Notes under the pieces: generated by a model
Database searches by the model: none
Seen by the model: the letters and a program-made list of their open reading frames with translations, nothing else
Told to the model about the DNA's origin: nothing
Source: Desulfosporosinus fructosivorans
Lineage (GTDB): Bacteria; Bacillota; Desulfitobacteriia; Desulfitobacteriales; Desulfitobacteriaceae
NCBI RefSeq assembly: GCF_004766045.1
Contig: NZ_SPQQ01000007.1
Location: 241,228 to 305,227, forward strand
DNA: 64,000 bases
Direction: 5' to 3'
In this document: in pieces, positions 27,223 through 36,417 of the stretch
Numbering within the stretch: the first letter of the stretch is position 1
Layout: the number at the start of each line of letters is the position of its first letter
Position numbers and translations under genes: made by a program

Positions 27223-28623
27223 GTGCGGTTAGGGTATGGCTTGAATTTAGAGCAAACTCAAAAACTCATCATGACTCCAGAACTACGCCAGGCAATTACT
27301 ATTTTACAGTTGTCCGCACTCGAACTTTCCTCGTATGTTGAGGAGCAGCTGCTGGAAAATCCTTTGTTGGAGACCCAGGAAGAAAGTCCGGATATCAAAG
27401 AAGATGTAGAACCAACAGTAGAAGAGGAACGTCCAGCAGAAGAAAAGTGGGAAGTGGATTGGCAGGATTATTTTCATGACCAAGATGAAAATCGCGTTCG
27501 TCAGGAACGAGTGGTGGTGGATGAAAAACAACGTTTTGATCCCTTCATTGCTGCATCGCCTACGCTTCTAGAACACTTACTGGAACAACTTCATGTACAG
27601 AAAGTCTCGGCTTCGTTGCCCGTAGCAGAGTATATTGTGGGTAACTTGAATGATAATGGTTGTCTTGAATTAACGTTAGAAGAAATTGCTCATGAAACCC
27701 ATGTTTCACTGCAAACGGCTGAAGAAGCGTTAGCTTTGGTTCAGACGCTTGATCCTTTGGGGGTGGGGGCTCGAAATTTAGAGGAATGTCTTCGCTTGCA
27801 GTTGCCGCTCCTTCCAAGCTATCCACCTGAATTACCAGAGTTATTGAAGTATCTTGAAGATTTGGCAGCAGGGCGTCTGCAACGCATTGCTCATGCCCTG
27901 AAGATATCCGTAAGTAAAGTACAAGAACTGGCGGATTTAGTGCGTAAACTAGATCCGAAGCCAGGCCTAAGCTATTCAGGCCCTGGAGATGTGCGCTATG
28001 TCGTCCCAGATGTTGTCATCGAAGAAATCGAAGGAGAATTTATTATTCTGGTTAATGACATAACCGTTCCCCGTTTAGGGATCAACAAAGCCTACCGTGA
28101 GGCACTAAGCCTTGAAGAGGGGACTGACACACGAAAATTCGTTGAACAGAAACTGAACGCTGCAGCTTGGCTTATTCGAAGTATTGAGCAACGGCGCCTG
28201 ACACTATATAAAGTAGCTAATGCCATAGTGAAGTGGCAACGGGAATTTCTCCTCTCGGGGATTCGTTACCTAAAGCCGCTTACATTGAGAGATATTGCTG
28301 AGGAAATCGGAGTTCATGAGTCGACGGTTAGTCGGGCGACAGCCCATAAATACATCCAGACGCCTCGGGGTATTTTTGAATTTAAGTTTTTCTTTGCCAG
28401 TAGCATGGGTAGAGGGCATAATAATGAATCAAGTATCACTACCGAGGGGATCAAACTCGCTTTGCGCGATATCATTTCTACAGAAAACCCAAAAAGCCCT
28501 TATTCTGATCAGAAATTAGCTGACCTTCTCAAAGATAGAAATATGGAAATTTCAAGGAGGACAGTGGCTAAGTACCGTGACGAGTTGGGGATCGCGGCGA
28601 CAACTGTTCGGAAGAGATACTAG
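27223..28623 (+). CDS. rpoN: RNA polymerase sigma-54 factor
   Basis: Sigma-54, about 466 aa, has the glutamine/leucine-rich region I (LEQTQKLIMTPELRQAI), an acidic region II, the core-binding domain and a C-terminal RpoN box, SRRTVAKYRDELGI, which reads the -24 promoter element. It needs AAA+ activators to open promoters. The frame is open from 27136, but GTG 27223 sits seven bases after GGAGGGG and gives the usual length. In relatives cggR and gap often follow; here the glycerol cluster follows instead. Confidence 0.95.
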   Translation: MRLGYGLNLEQTQKLIMTPELRQAITILQLSALELSSYVEEQLLENPLLETQEESPDIKEDVEPTVEEERPAEEKWEVDWQDYFHDQDENRVRQERVVVDEKQRFDPFIAASPTLLEHLLEQLHVQKVSASLPVAEYIVGNLNDNGCLELTLEEIAHETHVSLQTAEEALALVQTLDPLGVGARNLEECLRLQLPLLPSYPPELPELLKYLEDLAAGRLQRIAHALKISVSKVQELADLVRKLDPKPGLSYSGPGDVRYVVPDVVIEEIEGEFIILVNDITVPRLGINKAYREALSLEEGTDTRKFVEQKLNAAAWLIRSIEQRRLTLYKVANAIVKWQREFLLSGIRYLKPLTLRDIAEEIGVHESTVSRATAHKYIQTPRGIFEFKFFFASSMGRGHNNESSITTEGIKLALRDIISTENPKSPYSDQKLADLLKDRNMEISRRTVAKYRDELGIAATTVRKRY

Positions 28624-28639
28624 GACTTGTGTGACACAG

Positions 28640-28975
28640 CGCTCGGTGCATACGACGCAGAGCAAACTAACCGTTCAAGCTCTTGTCTCTGAAGATCGGG
28701 GTTCATCCTTCGGCGGATAGTATTCTTTTAAAGAACACGCCTACGGCGATAATCTCCACTGGAGACTATCGTGCCAAATGCGCCGTCCTTGGCGCAATGA
28801 GGGCCGAACATCCTTGTTCGCTGCCCCGTTTCTGGGGTCGCTTTCGCGGAGTTTGCTAATCTGCTGACGTAAAGACGTCGCGCTGTGTGACACTGCGCCC
28901 CGGGCTTGGAACGATTGGAGAAATCGCGAGACACTCGGTCAGCCGCTACGGTCGTGGGCTAAAATTAAAAGATTA
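28640..28975. repeat. Cluster of small GC-rich hairpins after rpoN
   Basis: This part of the 761-bp gap contains several short stem-loops in a row: GCGCCGTCCTTGGCGC, CCCCGTTTCTGGGG, GACGTAAAGACGTC and others. It is GC-richer than its surroundings. A minus-strand frame at 28728-28934 gives 68 residues without recognisable domains and is probably not a gene. A similar hairpin cluster lies at 38500-38660. It looks like a dispersed structured repeat. Confidence 0.5.
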
Positions 28976-29098
28976 AACCTTAAAGGGTATTGAAATATTA
29001 GATAAAAAAGAATATACTGACATCAAGTCCCAACCCCCTCTCAAACTTGAGTTTGTGTTTCAAGAGTTTTTTAAAAAAAAATTATATAAGGCTAGAGT

Positions 29099-29168
29099 AA
29101 AAGAGAAGCCGAGATTCCGCTGTGATTCGAAATAACGAATTACTAGCAGAATTTGGGCTTCTCTTTTT
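29099..29168 (+). terminator. Terminator-like hairpin upstream of glpF
   Basis: AAGAGAAGCC near 29101 pairs with GGGCTTCTCTT near 29156, extended by imperfect ATTC/GAAT pairs and followed by TTTTT. It lies 215 bases before glpF. It may be the leader terminator where GlpP acts, since glpFK leaders in Bacillus carry such structures, or it may simply end upstream transcription. Confidence 0.6.
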
Positions 29169-29384
29169 GACTGAATAATATAATAGAATATTCTGACATT
29201 AACTACAACACATTTTTCTAGTTGTGTGTTTGTGCTTGAGATATTGGACTTGAGAACGGGGGTGAGCCCAATTATTTGAGGGATTTGATCATGTAAAGAT
29301 AAAGAAAGGAGGAGTGGAGACTTTTATAAATTCACTTTGAACAGTAATGGATAAAGTAAATTTAAAATAAGGAGGAGTCTTGAG

Positions 29385-30104
29385 ATGACAGCGAAATTCT
29401 TAGCTGAAATGATAGGAACGATGATTATTCTTTTATTTGGCTCTGGGGTAGTTGCTAACGTCCTATTAAGCAAGACCAAAGGGAATAATGGTGGCACATT
29501 TATGATTACTTTAGGATGGGCAGTTGGAGTTCTCTTAGCAATTTATGCCACAGGCCCAATCAGTGGAGCACACTTAAATCCAGCTGTAACGATTGGTTTG
29601 GCTTCAATTGGACAGTTTTCTTGGGCAGAGGTGCCATTCTATATCGTGGCTCAGTTCTTGGGTGCATTTATTGGAGCTGTGCTAGTTTACTTGGCTTATC
29701 TGCCGCATTGGGAGGCAACTGAAGATAAGGGATTGAAATTAGCCGTTTTTAGCACTGGCCCAGCCATTAGAAATTATCCACTTAACATGTTGACAGAAGT
29801 CATAGGTACCTTTATTCTGGTTTTTGTAGGACTTGCCATTGGAATTTCGAAAGGTGCTGTGACTAGTGGGCTTAATCCCCTTTTGTGGGGCTTCCTAGTT
29901 TGGGGACTTGGCGTATCCTTCGGGGGCCCTACCGGTTATGCGATTAACCCAGCGCGGGATTTAGGTCCTAGAATCGCCCACTTCTTATTGCCAATTCATG
30001 GTAAGGGTCCCTCGGATTGGGCGTACTCATGGGTGCCTGTTGTCGGTCCAATCATAGGCGGAGTTTTGGGTGCTATTATGTACAAAATGGTGTATGTGGG
30101 ATAG
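29385..30104 (+). CDS. glpF: Glycerol uptake facilitator (aquaglyceroporin)
   Basis: GlpF, 239 aa, has six membrane segments and both pore motifs: HLNPAVT near residue 65 and AINPARDLGPR near 185. The second, with D after NPAR, marks glycerol facilitators rather than water channels. It lets glycerol diffuse in, to be trapped by GlpK. ATG follows ATAAGGAGGAG. glpK starts 61 bases downstream. Confidence 0.96.
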   Translation: MTAKFLAEMIGTMIILLFGSGVVANVLLSKTKGNNGGTFMITLGWAVGVLLAIYATGPISGAHLNPAVTIGLASIGQFSWAEVPFYIVAQFLGAFIGAVLVYLAYLPHWEATEDKGLKLAVFSTGPAIRNYPLNMLTEVIGTFILVFVGLAIGISKGAVTSGLNPLLWGFLVWGLGVSFGGPTGYAINPARDLGPRIAHFLLPIHGKGPSDWAYSWVPVVGPIIGGVLGAIMYKMVYVG

Positions 30105-30165
30105 TAATATTCGTGTTAATAAAGCTTTGACTAATTTGACTAAAAAGAAGGAGGGTGGATTCACT

Positions 30166-31662
30166 ATGAAAAAGTACGTTATGGCCCTTGACCAAGGTAC
30201 CACCAGTTGTCGAGCTATCCTTTTTGACAAGGATAGTAAAATTGTTGGTGTAGCTCAAAAGGAGTTTACTCAGATTTATCCTAAGGCAGGTTGGGTTGAA
30301 CATAATCCTGATGAAATTTGGAGCACACAGTATGGAGTCATCGCAGAGCTCATTGCGAAAACAGATATTAAAGTCGATGAAATTGCATCCATCGGAATTA
30401 CTAATCAGCGTGAAACGACGGTGGTCTGGGATAAAAATACGGGTAAACCTGTGTATAACGCAATTGTATGGCAGTGTCGCAGAACAACAGACATTTGTGA
30501 CGATTTGAAGGCCAAGGGTTATGAAGATATGGTTCGAGAAAAAACAGGTCTCGTGGTAGATGCTTATTTTTCTGGAACGAAGGTAAAATGGATTTTAGAT
30601 AATGTTGAAGGAGCTCGTGCTAAAGCTGAAAAGGGTGAGCTGCTGTTTGGAACGACGGATACCTGGTTAATCTGGAAACTTACCGGCGGTAGAGTACATG
30701 TCACAGATTATTCGAATGCCTCTCGAACTATGATGTTTAATATTCGCGAATTGTTTTGGGATAAAGAATTACTGAAGATGCTTGACGTGCCACAAGAAAT
30801 GTTGCCCGAGGTGCACAATTCTAGCGAAGTTTATGGTAACACAGATGCAGGAGTATTCTTGGGTTATGAGATTCCCATTGCAGGTATAGCTGGTGACCAG
30901 CAAGCAGCCTTGTTTGGTCAAGCGTGCTATGAACCAGGTGATGCTAAAAATACCTATGGTACAGGTTGCTTTATGCTTATGAATACAGGAAGTAAAATAC
31001 ACACCTCGAAACATGGATTGTTGACCACCATTGCGTGGGGTATTGATGGCAAGGTGGAATATGCCTTAGAAGGCAGTATCTTTATTGCGGGGGCAGCAAT
31101 TCAGTGGCTGCGGGATGGCATGAAATTAATTGATGGTGCTGCAGATTCTGAGTATTATGCCAAAAAGGTCAAGGATACGGATGGAGTTTATTTTGTTCCT
31201 GCTTTTGTTGGCTTGGGTGCTCCTTATTGGGATATGCGCGCTAGGGGAGCCATTTTTGGCTTAACTCGGGGAACAACAAAATATCATATTATTCGTGCGG
31301 CTTTGGATTCCCTCGCTTATCAAACTAAAGATGTTTTAGGTTCCATGGAGTCCGATTCTGGAATTTCCTTAAAGTCGTTGAGAGTTGATGGCGGTGCTGT
31401 AGCTAATGACTTGCTTATGCAGTTCCAAGCAGATATTCTAGGAACACGGGTTGATCGTCCTGAAATTATTGAGACGACAGCATTGGGAGCCGCCTACCTC
31501 GCAGGTTTAGCGGTTGGTTTCTGGACGAGCAAAGAAGAATTGGCAAATCGTTGGTTACTCAATCGGCGTTTTGAACCTGAGATGGATGAGGAAAAGAGAG
31601 CGAAACTCTATAAGGGATGGTTGAAAGCGGTCGATCGGACTAAAGACTGGGATGACGATTAA
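30166..31662 (+). CDS. glpK: Glycerol kinase
   Basis: GlpK, about 498 aa, is a FGGY-family kinase that makes glycerol-3-phosphate from glycerol and ATP. The opening ALDQGTTSCRAILFD is the phosphate-binding loop, and ITNQRETTVVWD and GIAGDQQAALFGQ are family hallmarks. ATG 30166 follows AAGGAGGG; the frame is open from 30070 inside glpF but without signal. Product G3P goes to GlpABC and is the effector for GlpP. Confidence 0.97.
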   Translation: MKKYVMALDQGTTSCRAILFDKDSKIVGVAQKEFTQIYPKAGWVEHNPDEIWSTQYGVIAELIAKTDIKVDEIASIGITNQRETTVVWDKNTGKPVYNAIVWQCRRTTDICDDLKAKGYEDMVREKTGLVVDAYFSGTKVKWILDNVEGARAKAEKGELLFGTTDTWLIWKLTGGRVHVTDYSNASRTMMFNIRELFWDKELLKMLDVPQEMLPEVHNSSEVYGNTDAGVFLGYEIPIAGIAGDQQAALFGQACYEPGDAKNTYGTGCFMLMNTGSKIHTSKHGLLTTIAWGIDGKVEYALEGSIFIAGAAIQWLRDGMKLIDGAADSEYYAKKVKDTDGVYFVPAFVGLGAPYWDMRARGAIFGLTRGTTKYHIIRAALDSLAYQTKDVLGSMESDSGISLKSLRVDGGAVANDLLMQFQADILGTRVDRPEIIETTALGAAYLAGLAVGFWTSKEELANRWLLNRRFEPEMDEEKRAKLYKGWLKAVDRTKDWDDD

Positions 31663-31688
31663 GACTAAGACTAAGACTAAGACTAAGG
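31656..31688. repeat. Hexanucleotide tandem repeat (GACTAA)
   Basis: At the glpK stop codon the unit GACTAA repeats about five times. It is probably a slippage-prone tract of variable length. The first TAA ends glpK. Confidence 0.75.
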
Positions 31689-31823
31689 ACTCTGTTGCAA
31701 TTTATTCTATGAAGATGGCAAGATGAATATTAGGCAGTCGGCAAGCTCTTTGGAACCTGACTTAACTGGTTATTGATGGGCGTGAAATAATAATATAAAG
31801 GCGGCTCAGAGAATAAGTGAAGC

Positions 31824-31868
31824 CACCAAAGAAGCCATTGCGAATCAACGGTTTCTTTGGTGTTTTTT
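31824..31868 (+). terminator. Leader terminator before glpA, likely GlpP-controlled
   Basis: CACCAAAGAA (31824-31833) pairs with TTCTTTGGTG, followed by a T6 run, 29 bases before the glpA start. Its place directly upstream of the G3P dehydrogenase genes fits an antitermination switch, as in the Bacillus glpD leader. GlpP is encoded in the same cluster. The terminator is seen; control by GlpP is inferred. Confidence 0.75.
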
Positions 31869-31896
31869 AATTTGGGCAAGCAAGGAGAAGATACGG

Positions 31897-33516
31897 ATGC
31901 GTGAGATCGATACTAACGTTGTGGTAATTGGAGGAGGAGCGACAGGGGTCGGTATACTGAGAGACCTTAGTCTACGTGGAATACCAGCGCTCTTGTTAGA
32001 ACAAGGAGATTTGGCACATGGGACAAGTTCACGCTTCCACGGCCTTTTGCACAGTGGCGGGCGTTACGTGGTCAAAGATGATAAAACAGCGCAAGAGTGT
32101 ATTGCGGAAAATAAAATTTTGAAACACATTGCAGCAAATTGCATTGAAGATACTTCTGGCTGGTTTGTATATTTAGAAGGAGATGACCCAAATTATCTGC
32201 AGTCGTGGATCAAGGGGTGCTCACAAGTGGGAATACCCGTTAAAGAGATTCCACTTGAAGAGGCTTTTAGGCTCGAACCCCTGTTGACACGACAAGCAAT
32301 ACGCGTTTTTGAAGTGCCCGATGCTACTGTAGATGGCTTTAAATTGTTATGGGCGAACCTAAGATCCGCAGAAAAATACGGAGGAACCTACCGAACCTAC
32401 TGTAAAGTTCAGTCGCTTTGGTTAGAAAATGGGCAAGTGATAGGAGTCTATGCACAAGACCTGATCACCGGTGAAACGCTACAAGTGCGTAGTAAAATTG
32501 TAGTGAATGCTGCAGGGACTTGGTCTGCTGAGATTGCTGCAATGTCTGGAGTTGATATACACATTCTAAAAAATAAAGGTTCTCTCCTTGTGTTCAACCA
32601 ACGGATGTTTAACCGAGTGATCAACCGTTTGCGAATACCAGGCGATGGTGATATTTTTGTACCGCATGAAACAGTGACTATTTTCGGGACGACATCTCAT
32701 ACCGTAGAATTGCCGGATGATCATCAGGTTGATGAACAAGATGTAACGGCTTTGATCGAAATGGGTGAATACTTGGTGGAAGACATCGAACAACACCGTA
32801 TTATTCGAGCCTTCGCCGGCATTCGCCCTTTGTATGAAAGTGCAGACGCCTCAGACCATGAAGGGAGAGGGGTTAGTCGAAATTTTTCAATCCTAGATCA
32901 TGAAAAAATGGACGGGGTTCGCGGGCTTGTTAGTATTGTGGGTGGTAAATTAACGACGTATCGACTGATGGCAGAGAAAGTTACAGATTGGGTTGCCGCT
33001 AAATTAGAGGTGCATACTCCATGCCGTACCGCGGAAGAACCCTTGAAAAATGAACTGGCAACAGAAGTTTGGGATAAAGCACGTCAATTATTAGGAGCAA
33101 CTGCTGCGGACAAGATGATGGAACGTTTAAACGAACAAGCAGGATCAGTCGTTGAAGCGATAGCTCGTCAACCCCTGCTTGGTCAGTTTGTCTGCGAATG
33201 TGAAATGGTCACTCAAGCGGAAGTTATTCATACCCTTAAAGATCCCGCGGTCCACTCACTTGATGATCTTCGTCGTCAGACCCGACTGGGAATGGGGACG
33301 TGTCAAGGTGCTTATTGTACGTATCGAGCAACCCCTATGATTCAGGAGGCCTTCGGAGGGTGGGAGAGAACCGTAAAAGAATATCAAATTCTATTGAGCG
33401 AACGTTGGCGAGGGATAACCCCAGTTCTTTGGGGTGAACAACTTCGTGAGAGTGAGTTGGCACGAGCTTTATATTTGAACGTTCTGGATTTCAAGGCAGA
33501 AGAAAGCGGGGAATGA
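31897..33516 (+). CDS. glpA: Anaerobic glycerol-3-phosphate dehydrogenase, subunit A
   Basis: GlpA, 539 aa, is the catalytic FAD subunit that oxidises glycerol-3-phosphate to dihydroxyacetone phosphate. The dinucleotide motif is VVIGGGATGVGILRDL. A C-terminal BFD-like [2Fe-2S] domain supplies cysteines in CECEMV and GTCQGAYC. It works with GlpB and the Fe-S subunit GlpC to pass electrons to the quinone pool. ATG 31897 follows AAGGAGA. It overlaps glpB by four bases. Confidence 0.95.
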   Translation: MREIDTNVVVIGGGATGVGILRDLSLRGIPALLLEQGDLAHGTSSRFHGLLHSGGRYVVKDDKTAQECIAENKILKHIAANCIEDTSGWFVYLEGDDPNYLQSWIKGCSQVGIPVKEIPLEEAFRLEPLLTRQAIRVFEVPDATVDGFKLLWANLRSAEKYGGTYRTYCKVQSLWLENGQVIGVYAQDLITGETLQVRSKIVVNAAGTWSAEIAAMSGVDIHILKNKGSLLVFNQRMFNRVINRLRIPGDGDIFVPHETVTIFGTTSHTVELPDDHQVDEQDVTALIEMGEYLVEDIEQHRIIRAFAGIRPLYESADASDHEGRGVSRNFSILDHEKMDGVRGLVSIVGGKLTTYRLMAEKVTDWVAAKLEVHTPCRTAEEPLKNELATEVWDKARQLLGATAADKMMERLNEQAGSVVEAIARQPLLGQFVCECEMVTQAEVIHTLKDPAVHSLDDLRRQTRLGMGTCQGAYCTYRATPMIQEAFGGWERTVKEYQILLSERWRGITPVLWGEQLRESELARALYLNVLDFKAEESGE

Positions 33517-34760
33517 ACGAGATGTGGGATGCAGTAGTGGTGGGGGGAGGTTTAGCTGGCTTGATAGCTGGAATTCGAGCCACCCAACGAGGCAAAAGGG
33601 TGCTTTTGGTCACGGAAGGAGTCGGAACGCTCTTTCATTTCTCGGGAATTTTTGATTATGGAGATGTCGAAGGTTTGCGTCATTTGCCGAAACACCCCTA
33701 TACTTTATTTGATTCACAGGCTATAACTCAGGGCAAACACTTCGTCCAAGAAATCTGTCCAGAGTATGTTGTGAATGACAGACCACAATCTGCCTTCAAT
33801 GTCTTAGGTACAGTGCGTCAAGGAGACCTAATGCCGCGCAGCATGGTTCTTCCGGATCCACAGGAGCAAGGAGTGTTCGTACTTTTAGTGCCCGAAGGAT
33901 TGAAAGATTTCTTTCCAGAGATTGTGGCCGACAACATGGCTCGAGAATTTCCAGGTTGGCAGGTGAGTGTGAAAAGGATGCAAGTGGATGCTCTTCAGGA
34001 ATGGACCCGACTGGGTAAGAGTGTGACGAGTATTGATTATGCAGATATATGGAGGTCAGAAGAGGGTTATAGAGCTCTCGCTCATGAAATTGATGAGATT
34101 AAAAGACAGTTTCAGGACGCAGGCCGGTCGCAAGGGAAGATTGTCGTAGTTCTTCCCAGTCTGGTAAGGGAGTACTTTGATGCTTCACGCACAAAATTCT
34201 ATAGGAATGAATTTTCTTTACCGGTCTTAGAAATGAGTTCATTTGTGCCCAGCCCACATGGCCGATATTTCGCTGAATATCTAAAGCATATATTTACCGA
34301 TTTAGGCGGTGAATTGATGATCGGGGCTCGTGCGGTATCTTTAAAAGGAGAGTTAAATTCCGAAGGTCACGCTAAGATATGCCAAGAACTTGTAGTTCGT
34401 AGTATGGGTAAATTGATGCGTTTAAAAGGCAAAAAGTTTATCTTAGCGACAGGCGGGCTCTTAGGTGGAGGAATCAAAGTGGGTATGGCGAGAAGGTCAA
34501 TACGTGAAAGTGTTTTTGATCTTCCTCTATTTATTCCGCAGGAGTGGAGTGTGCCCCAGTTCCTAGCTCCTCAGCCGTATGCCCAGATCGGCGTAGAAAC
34601 GGATCAATTTATGCGTCCCCTTGATCCTGTAAGTGGACAAGTGGTTTGGGATAATGTTCATGTCGTGGGAAGAATGCTTGCCCATTGGGATCCTTGGACT
34701 CAAAGGTGCGGCGGAGGGGTATCGGTCACATCCGGTTACGCCGCAGCTGAATTAATATAG
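33513..34760 (+). CDS. glpB: Anaerobic glycerol-3-phosphate dehydrogenase, subunit B
   Basis: GlpB, 415 aa, is the second flavin-binding subunit of the GlpABC complex. The N-terminal motif is VVVGGGLAGLIAGIRA. ILATGGLLGGGI in the C-terminal half belongs to the FAD-binding fold. It starts at an ATG overlapping the glpA stop, so translation is coupled. In E. coli GlpB lies between GlpA and GlpC in the same order. Confidence 0.93.
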   Translation: MNEMWDAVVVGGGLAGLIAGIRATQRGKRVLLVTEGVGTLFHFSGIFDYGDVEGLRHLPKHPYTLFDSQAITQGKHFVQEICPEYVVNDRPQSAFNVLGTVRQGDLMPRSMVLPDPQEQGVFVLLVPEGLKDFFPEIVADNMAREFPGWQVSVKRMQVDALQEWTRLGKSVTSIDYADIWRSEEGYRALAHEIDEIKRQFQDAGRSQGKIVVVLPSLVREYFDASRTKFYRNEFSLPVLEMSSFVPSPHGRYFAEYLKHIFTDLGGELMIGARAVSLKGELNSEGHAKICQELVVRSMGKLMRLKGKKFILATGGLLGGGIKVGMARRSIRESVFDLPLFIPQEWSVPQFLAPQPYAQIGVETDQFMRPLDPVSGQVVWDNVHVVGRMLAHWDPWTQRCGGGVSVTSGYAAAELI

Positions 34761-34792
34761 TAGATAGAACATTTTATAGGAAAGGGGGATCC

Positions 34793-36043
34793 TTGACTGT
34801 GGATTCAAGAGATGAATTGGCAGCTCGATTGGATGCTTGTCAAAAATGCAATGTATGTACAGCCCAGTGTCCGGTGGCTAAAGTTAACCCTCATTTTATT
34901 GGCCCAAAAGGTTTAGGTCCGGATATGGAACGTTTTCGTTTGGGTCAAACTATTCCACGGGAAACAACTTTGGATGATTGTTCTAATTGTAAGACGTGTG
35001 AAGTGACGTGTCCATCCGGTGTCAAAATAACGGAGATGATTATCGAAGCCCGAAGAGCCGCAAGTAAAGCACCACACAAAAACACACTGGGCTTGAAATT
35101 GCGCCTGAGAGGTTATGTTTTGGGTCGAGCGGAATATCTCGGTAAGCTCGGGGTTATCTGGCCAACTATGACAAACCAAATCTTAAAAATTAAACCTGTG
35201 CGCTTAGCTCTCGATAAAGTACTGTCAATCAGCAAGAGTGGCCCCTTACCAGCCTATGGAAAACCTCTGGAGGTGCTAGTTGGCAAAAGGCCAAAAATCA
35301 AAGCAAGTGATAGCAAGCAGGTTGTATATTTCCCGGGTTGTTATACGCGATATAACGAAGCGGATACGGGGCAGATTCTGATCAAAGTGTTAGAGCATGT
35401 TGGGTATAAAGTCATAATGCCTGATTTTCACTGTTGCGGCTTACCCTTGGATGCGAATGGTCAGTTTGAGAAGGCACATAAGAATGGCCTTTATAACTTA
35501 GAGTTAATGCGCCCTTATTTGGAAGCGGATATGCCGATTATTACATCCTGCACGAGCTGCGGTTTAACGCTGAAAGAAGAATATCCAAAGTTTCAGACGA
35601 CTTCTGCCCAGCTCATCGGAGCCCATTCGTATGATTTATTCGAATTCCTGTGGCAGCTCTATGAAAAAGGGGAATTACCTCTTGATTTTCAAGAAGTTAA
35701 GGCGTCATACGGTTACCATCCCCCCTGCCATTTAAAGGCCCAAAGAATCGGAACACCAGTGGTGCGTATTTTGGGATTAATTTCTGGTGTAAAGATTCGC
35801 AATCTTGATGCTGGTTGTTGTGGCTTATCAGGTAGTTATGGCTTTAAAGCTGAGAAATACGACAACGCGATGAAAATTGGGAGTACACTCTTTGAAGCTA
35901 TTAATGTGGGTGCAGGACGAGGAGACTTCCAAGAAATTACAACGGAATGTGGCGTGTGTAAAGTGCAAATTCAGCATGGCACGGGTATTCCTACCGACCA
36001 TCCTGTGCGAATTTTAGCCAAAGCATATGGCCTTATAAACTGA
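34793..36043 (+). CDS. glpC: Anaerobic glycerol-3-phosphate dehydrogenase, subunit C
   Basis: GlpC, 416 aa, is the membrane-associated Fe-S subunit. Two ferredoxin-like clusters are encoded near the N-terminus: CQKCNVCTAQCP and CSNCKTCEVTCP. Two cysteine-rich CCG domains follow, with FHCCGLP and GCCGLSGSYG, as in heterodisulfide-reductase-like proteins that pass electrons to quinones. The start is TTG at 34793 behind AAAGGGGG. It is last in the glpABC operon. Confidence 0.94.
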   Translation: MTVDSRDELAARLDACQKCNVCTAQCPVAKVNPHFIGPKGLGPDMERFRLGQTIPRETTLDDCSNCKTCEVTCPSGVKITEMIIEARRAASKAPHKNTLGLKLRLRGYVLGRAEYLGKLGVIWPTMTNQILKIKPVRLALDKVLSISKSGPLPAYGKPLEVLVGKRPKIKASDSKQVVYFPGCYTRYNEADTGQILIKVLEHVGYKVIMPDFHCCGLPLDANGQFEKAHKNGLYNLELMRPYLEADMPIITSCTSCGLTLKEEYPKFQTTSAQLIGAHSYDLFEFLWQLYEKGELPLDFQEVKASYGYHPPCHLKAQRIGTPVVRILGLISGVKIRNLDAGCCGLSGSYGFKAEKYDNAMKIGSTLFEAINVGAGRGDFQEITTECGVCKVQIQHGTGIPTDHPVRILAKAYGLIN

Positions 36044-36211
36044 TAATGAATTCCTGATGCTAAAACATCGGTGCTATAGTTCAGAAATAGAAGTACTTAA
36101 ATATTAAATTGAGGTATTATTCTGAAAATAATCGCAAAATAAAGGCTGATAAATTGATTTGCCTCTGAAATCTGATAAACTAAGAAACAAAATAGTAGTT
36201 TTAGTGAAACG

Positions 36212-36331
36212 ATGATTATAGAGAGCATGGTCAAGGTGCAGGATTGGTACAATAATGAATGGGGTTATTCCAGGCGCATTTTGAATTTCATCAAGCTGAT
36301 TGTCATAAAAGGCTTACAGCATAATAAATGA
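36212..36331 (+). pseudogene. Remnant of glyceraldehyde-3-phosphate dehydrogenase (gap), 3' end
   Basis: This frame reads MVKVQDWYNNEWGYSRR, then a hydrophobic tail and TGA at 36329. It closely matches the conserved GAPDH C-terminal segment that usually reads VKVVxWYDNEWGYS. Only about 40 codons remain; the catalytic cysteine and NAD-binding domains are gone. In relatives gap sits just before pgk, and here it is a scrap between glpC and glpP. The rest of the 374-bp gap is AT-rich. Confidence 0.85.
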
Positions 36332-36344
36332 TGCTGATATGAGA

Positions 36345-36394
36345 ATATAGGAAGCTTACTTTAGATGGTCGACCATAAAGTAAGCTTCCTATAT
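36345..36394. promoter_or_regulatory. Perfect 19-bp-stem hairpin before glpP
   Basis: ATATAGGAAGCTTACTTTA (36345-36363) is the exact reverse complement of 36376-36394, and the loop is itself near palindromic (ATGGTCGACCAT). It lies 23 bases before the glpP start and ahead of its ribosome site. It could be a transcriptional attenuator that GlpP controls itself, the scar of a small element, or the terminator of the lost gap transcript, though it lacks a T-run. Confidence 0.7.
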
Positions 36395-36417
36395 CCGATG
36401 GATAAGGGGATGGCAAA

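Noticed and set aside
28728..28934. 68-aa minus-strand ORF after rpoN
   Set aside because: It falls in a hairpin-rich intergenic repeat, has no ribosome site or domain, and its composition reflects the repeat.
29099..29168. Possible T-box or other riboswitch before glpF
   Set aside because: No T-box core sequence such as GGTGGNACCGCG is present; a simple terminator or GlpP leader is more likely.
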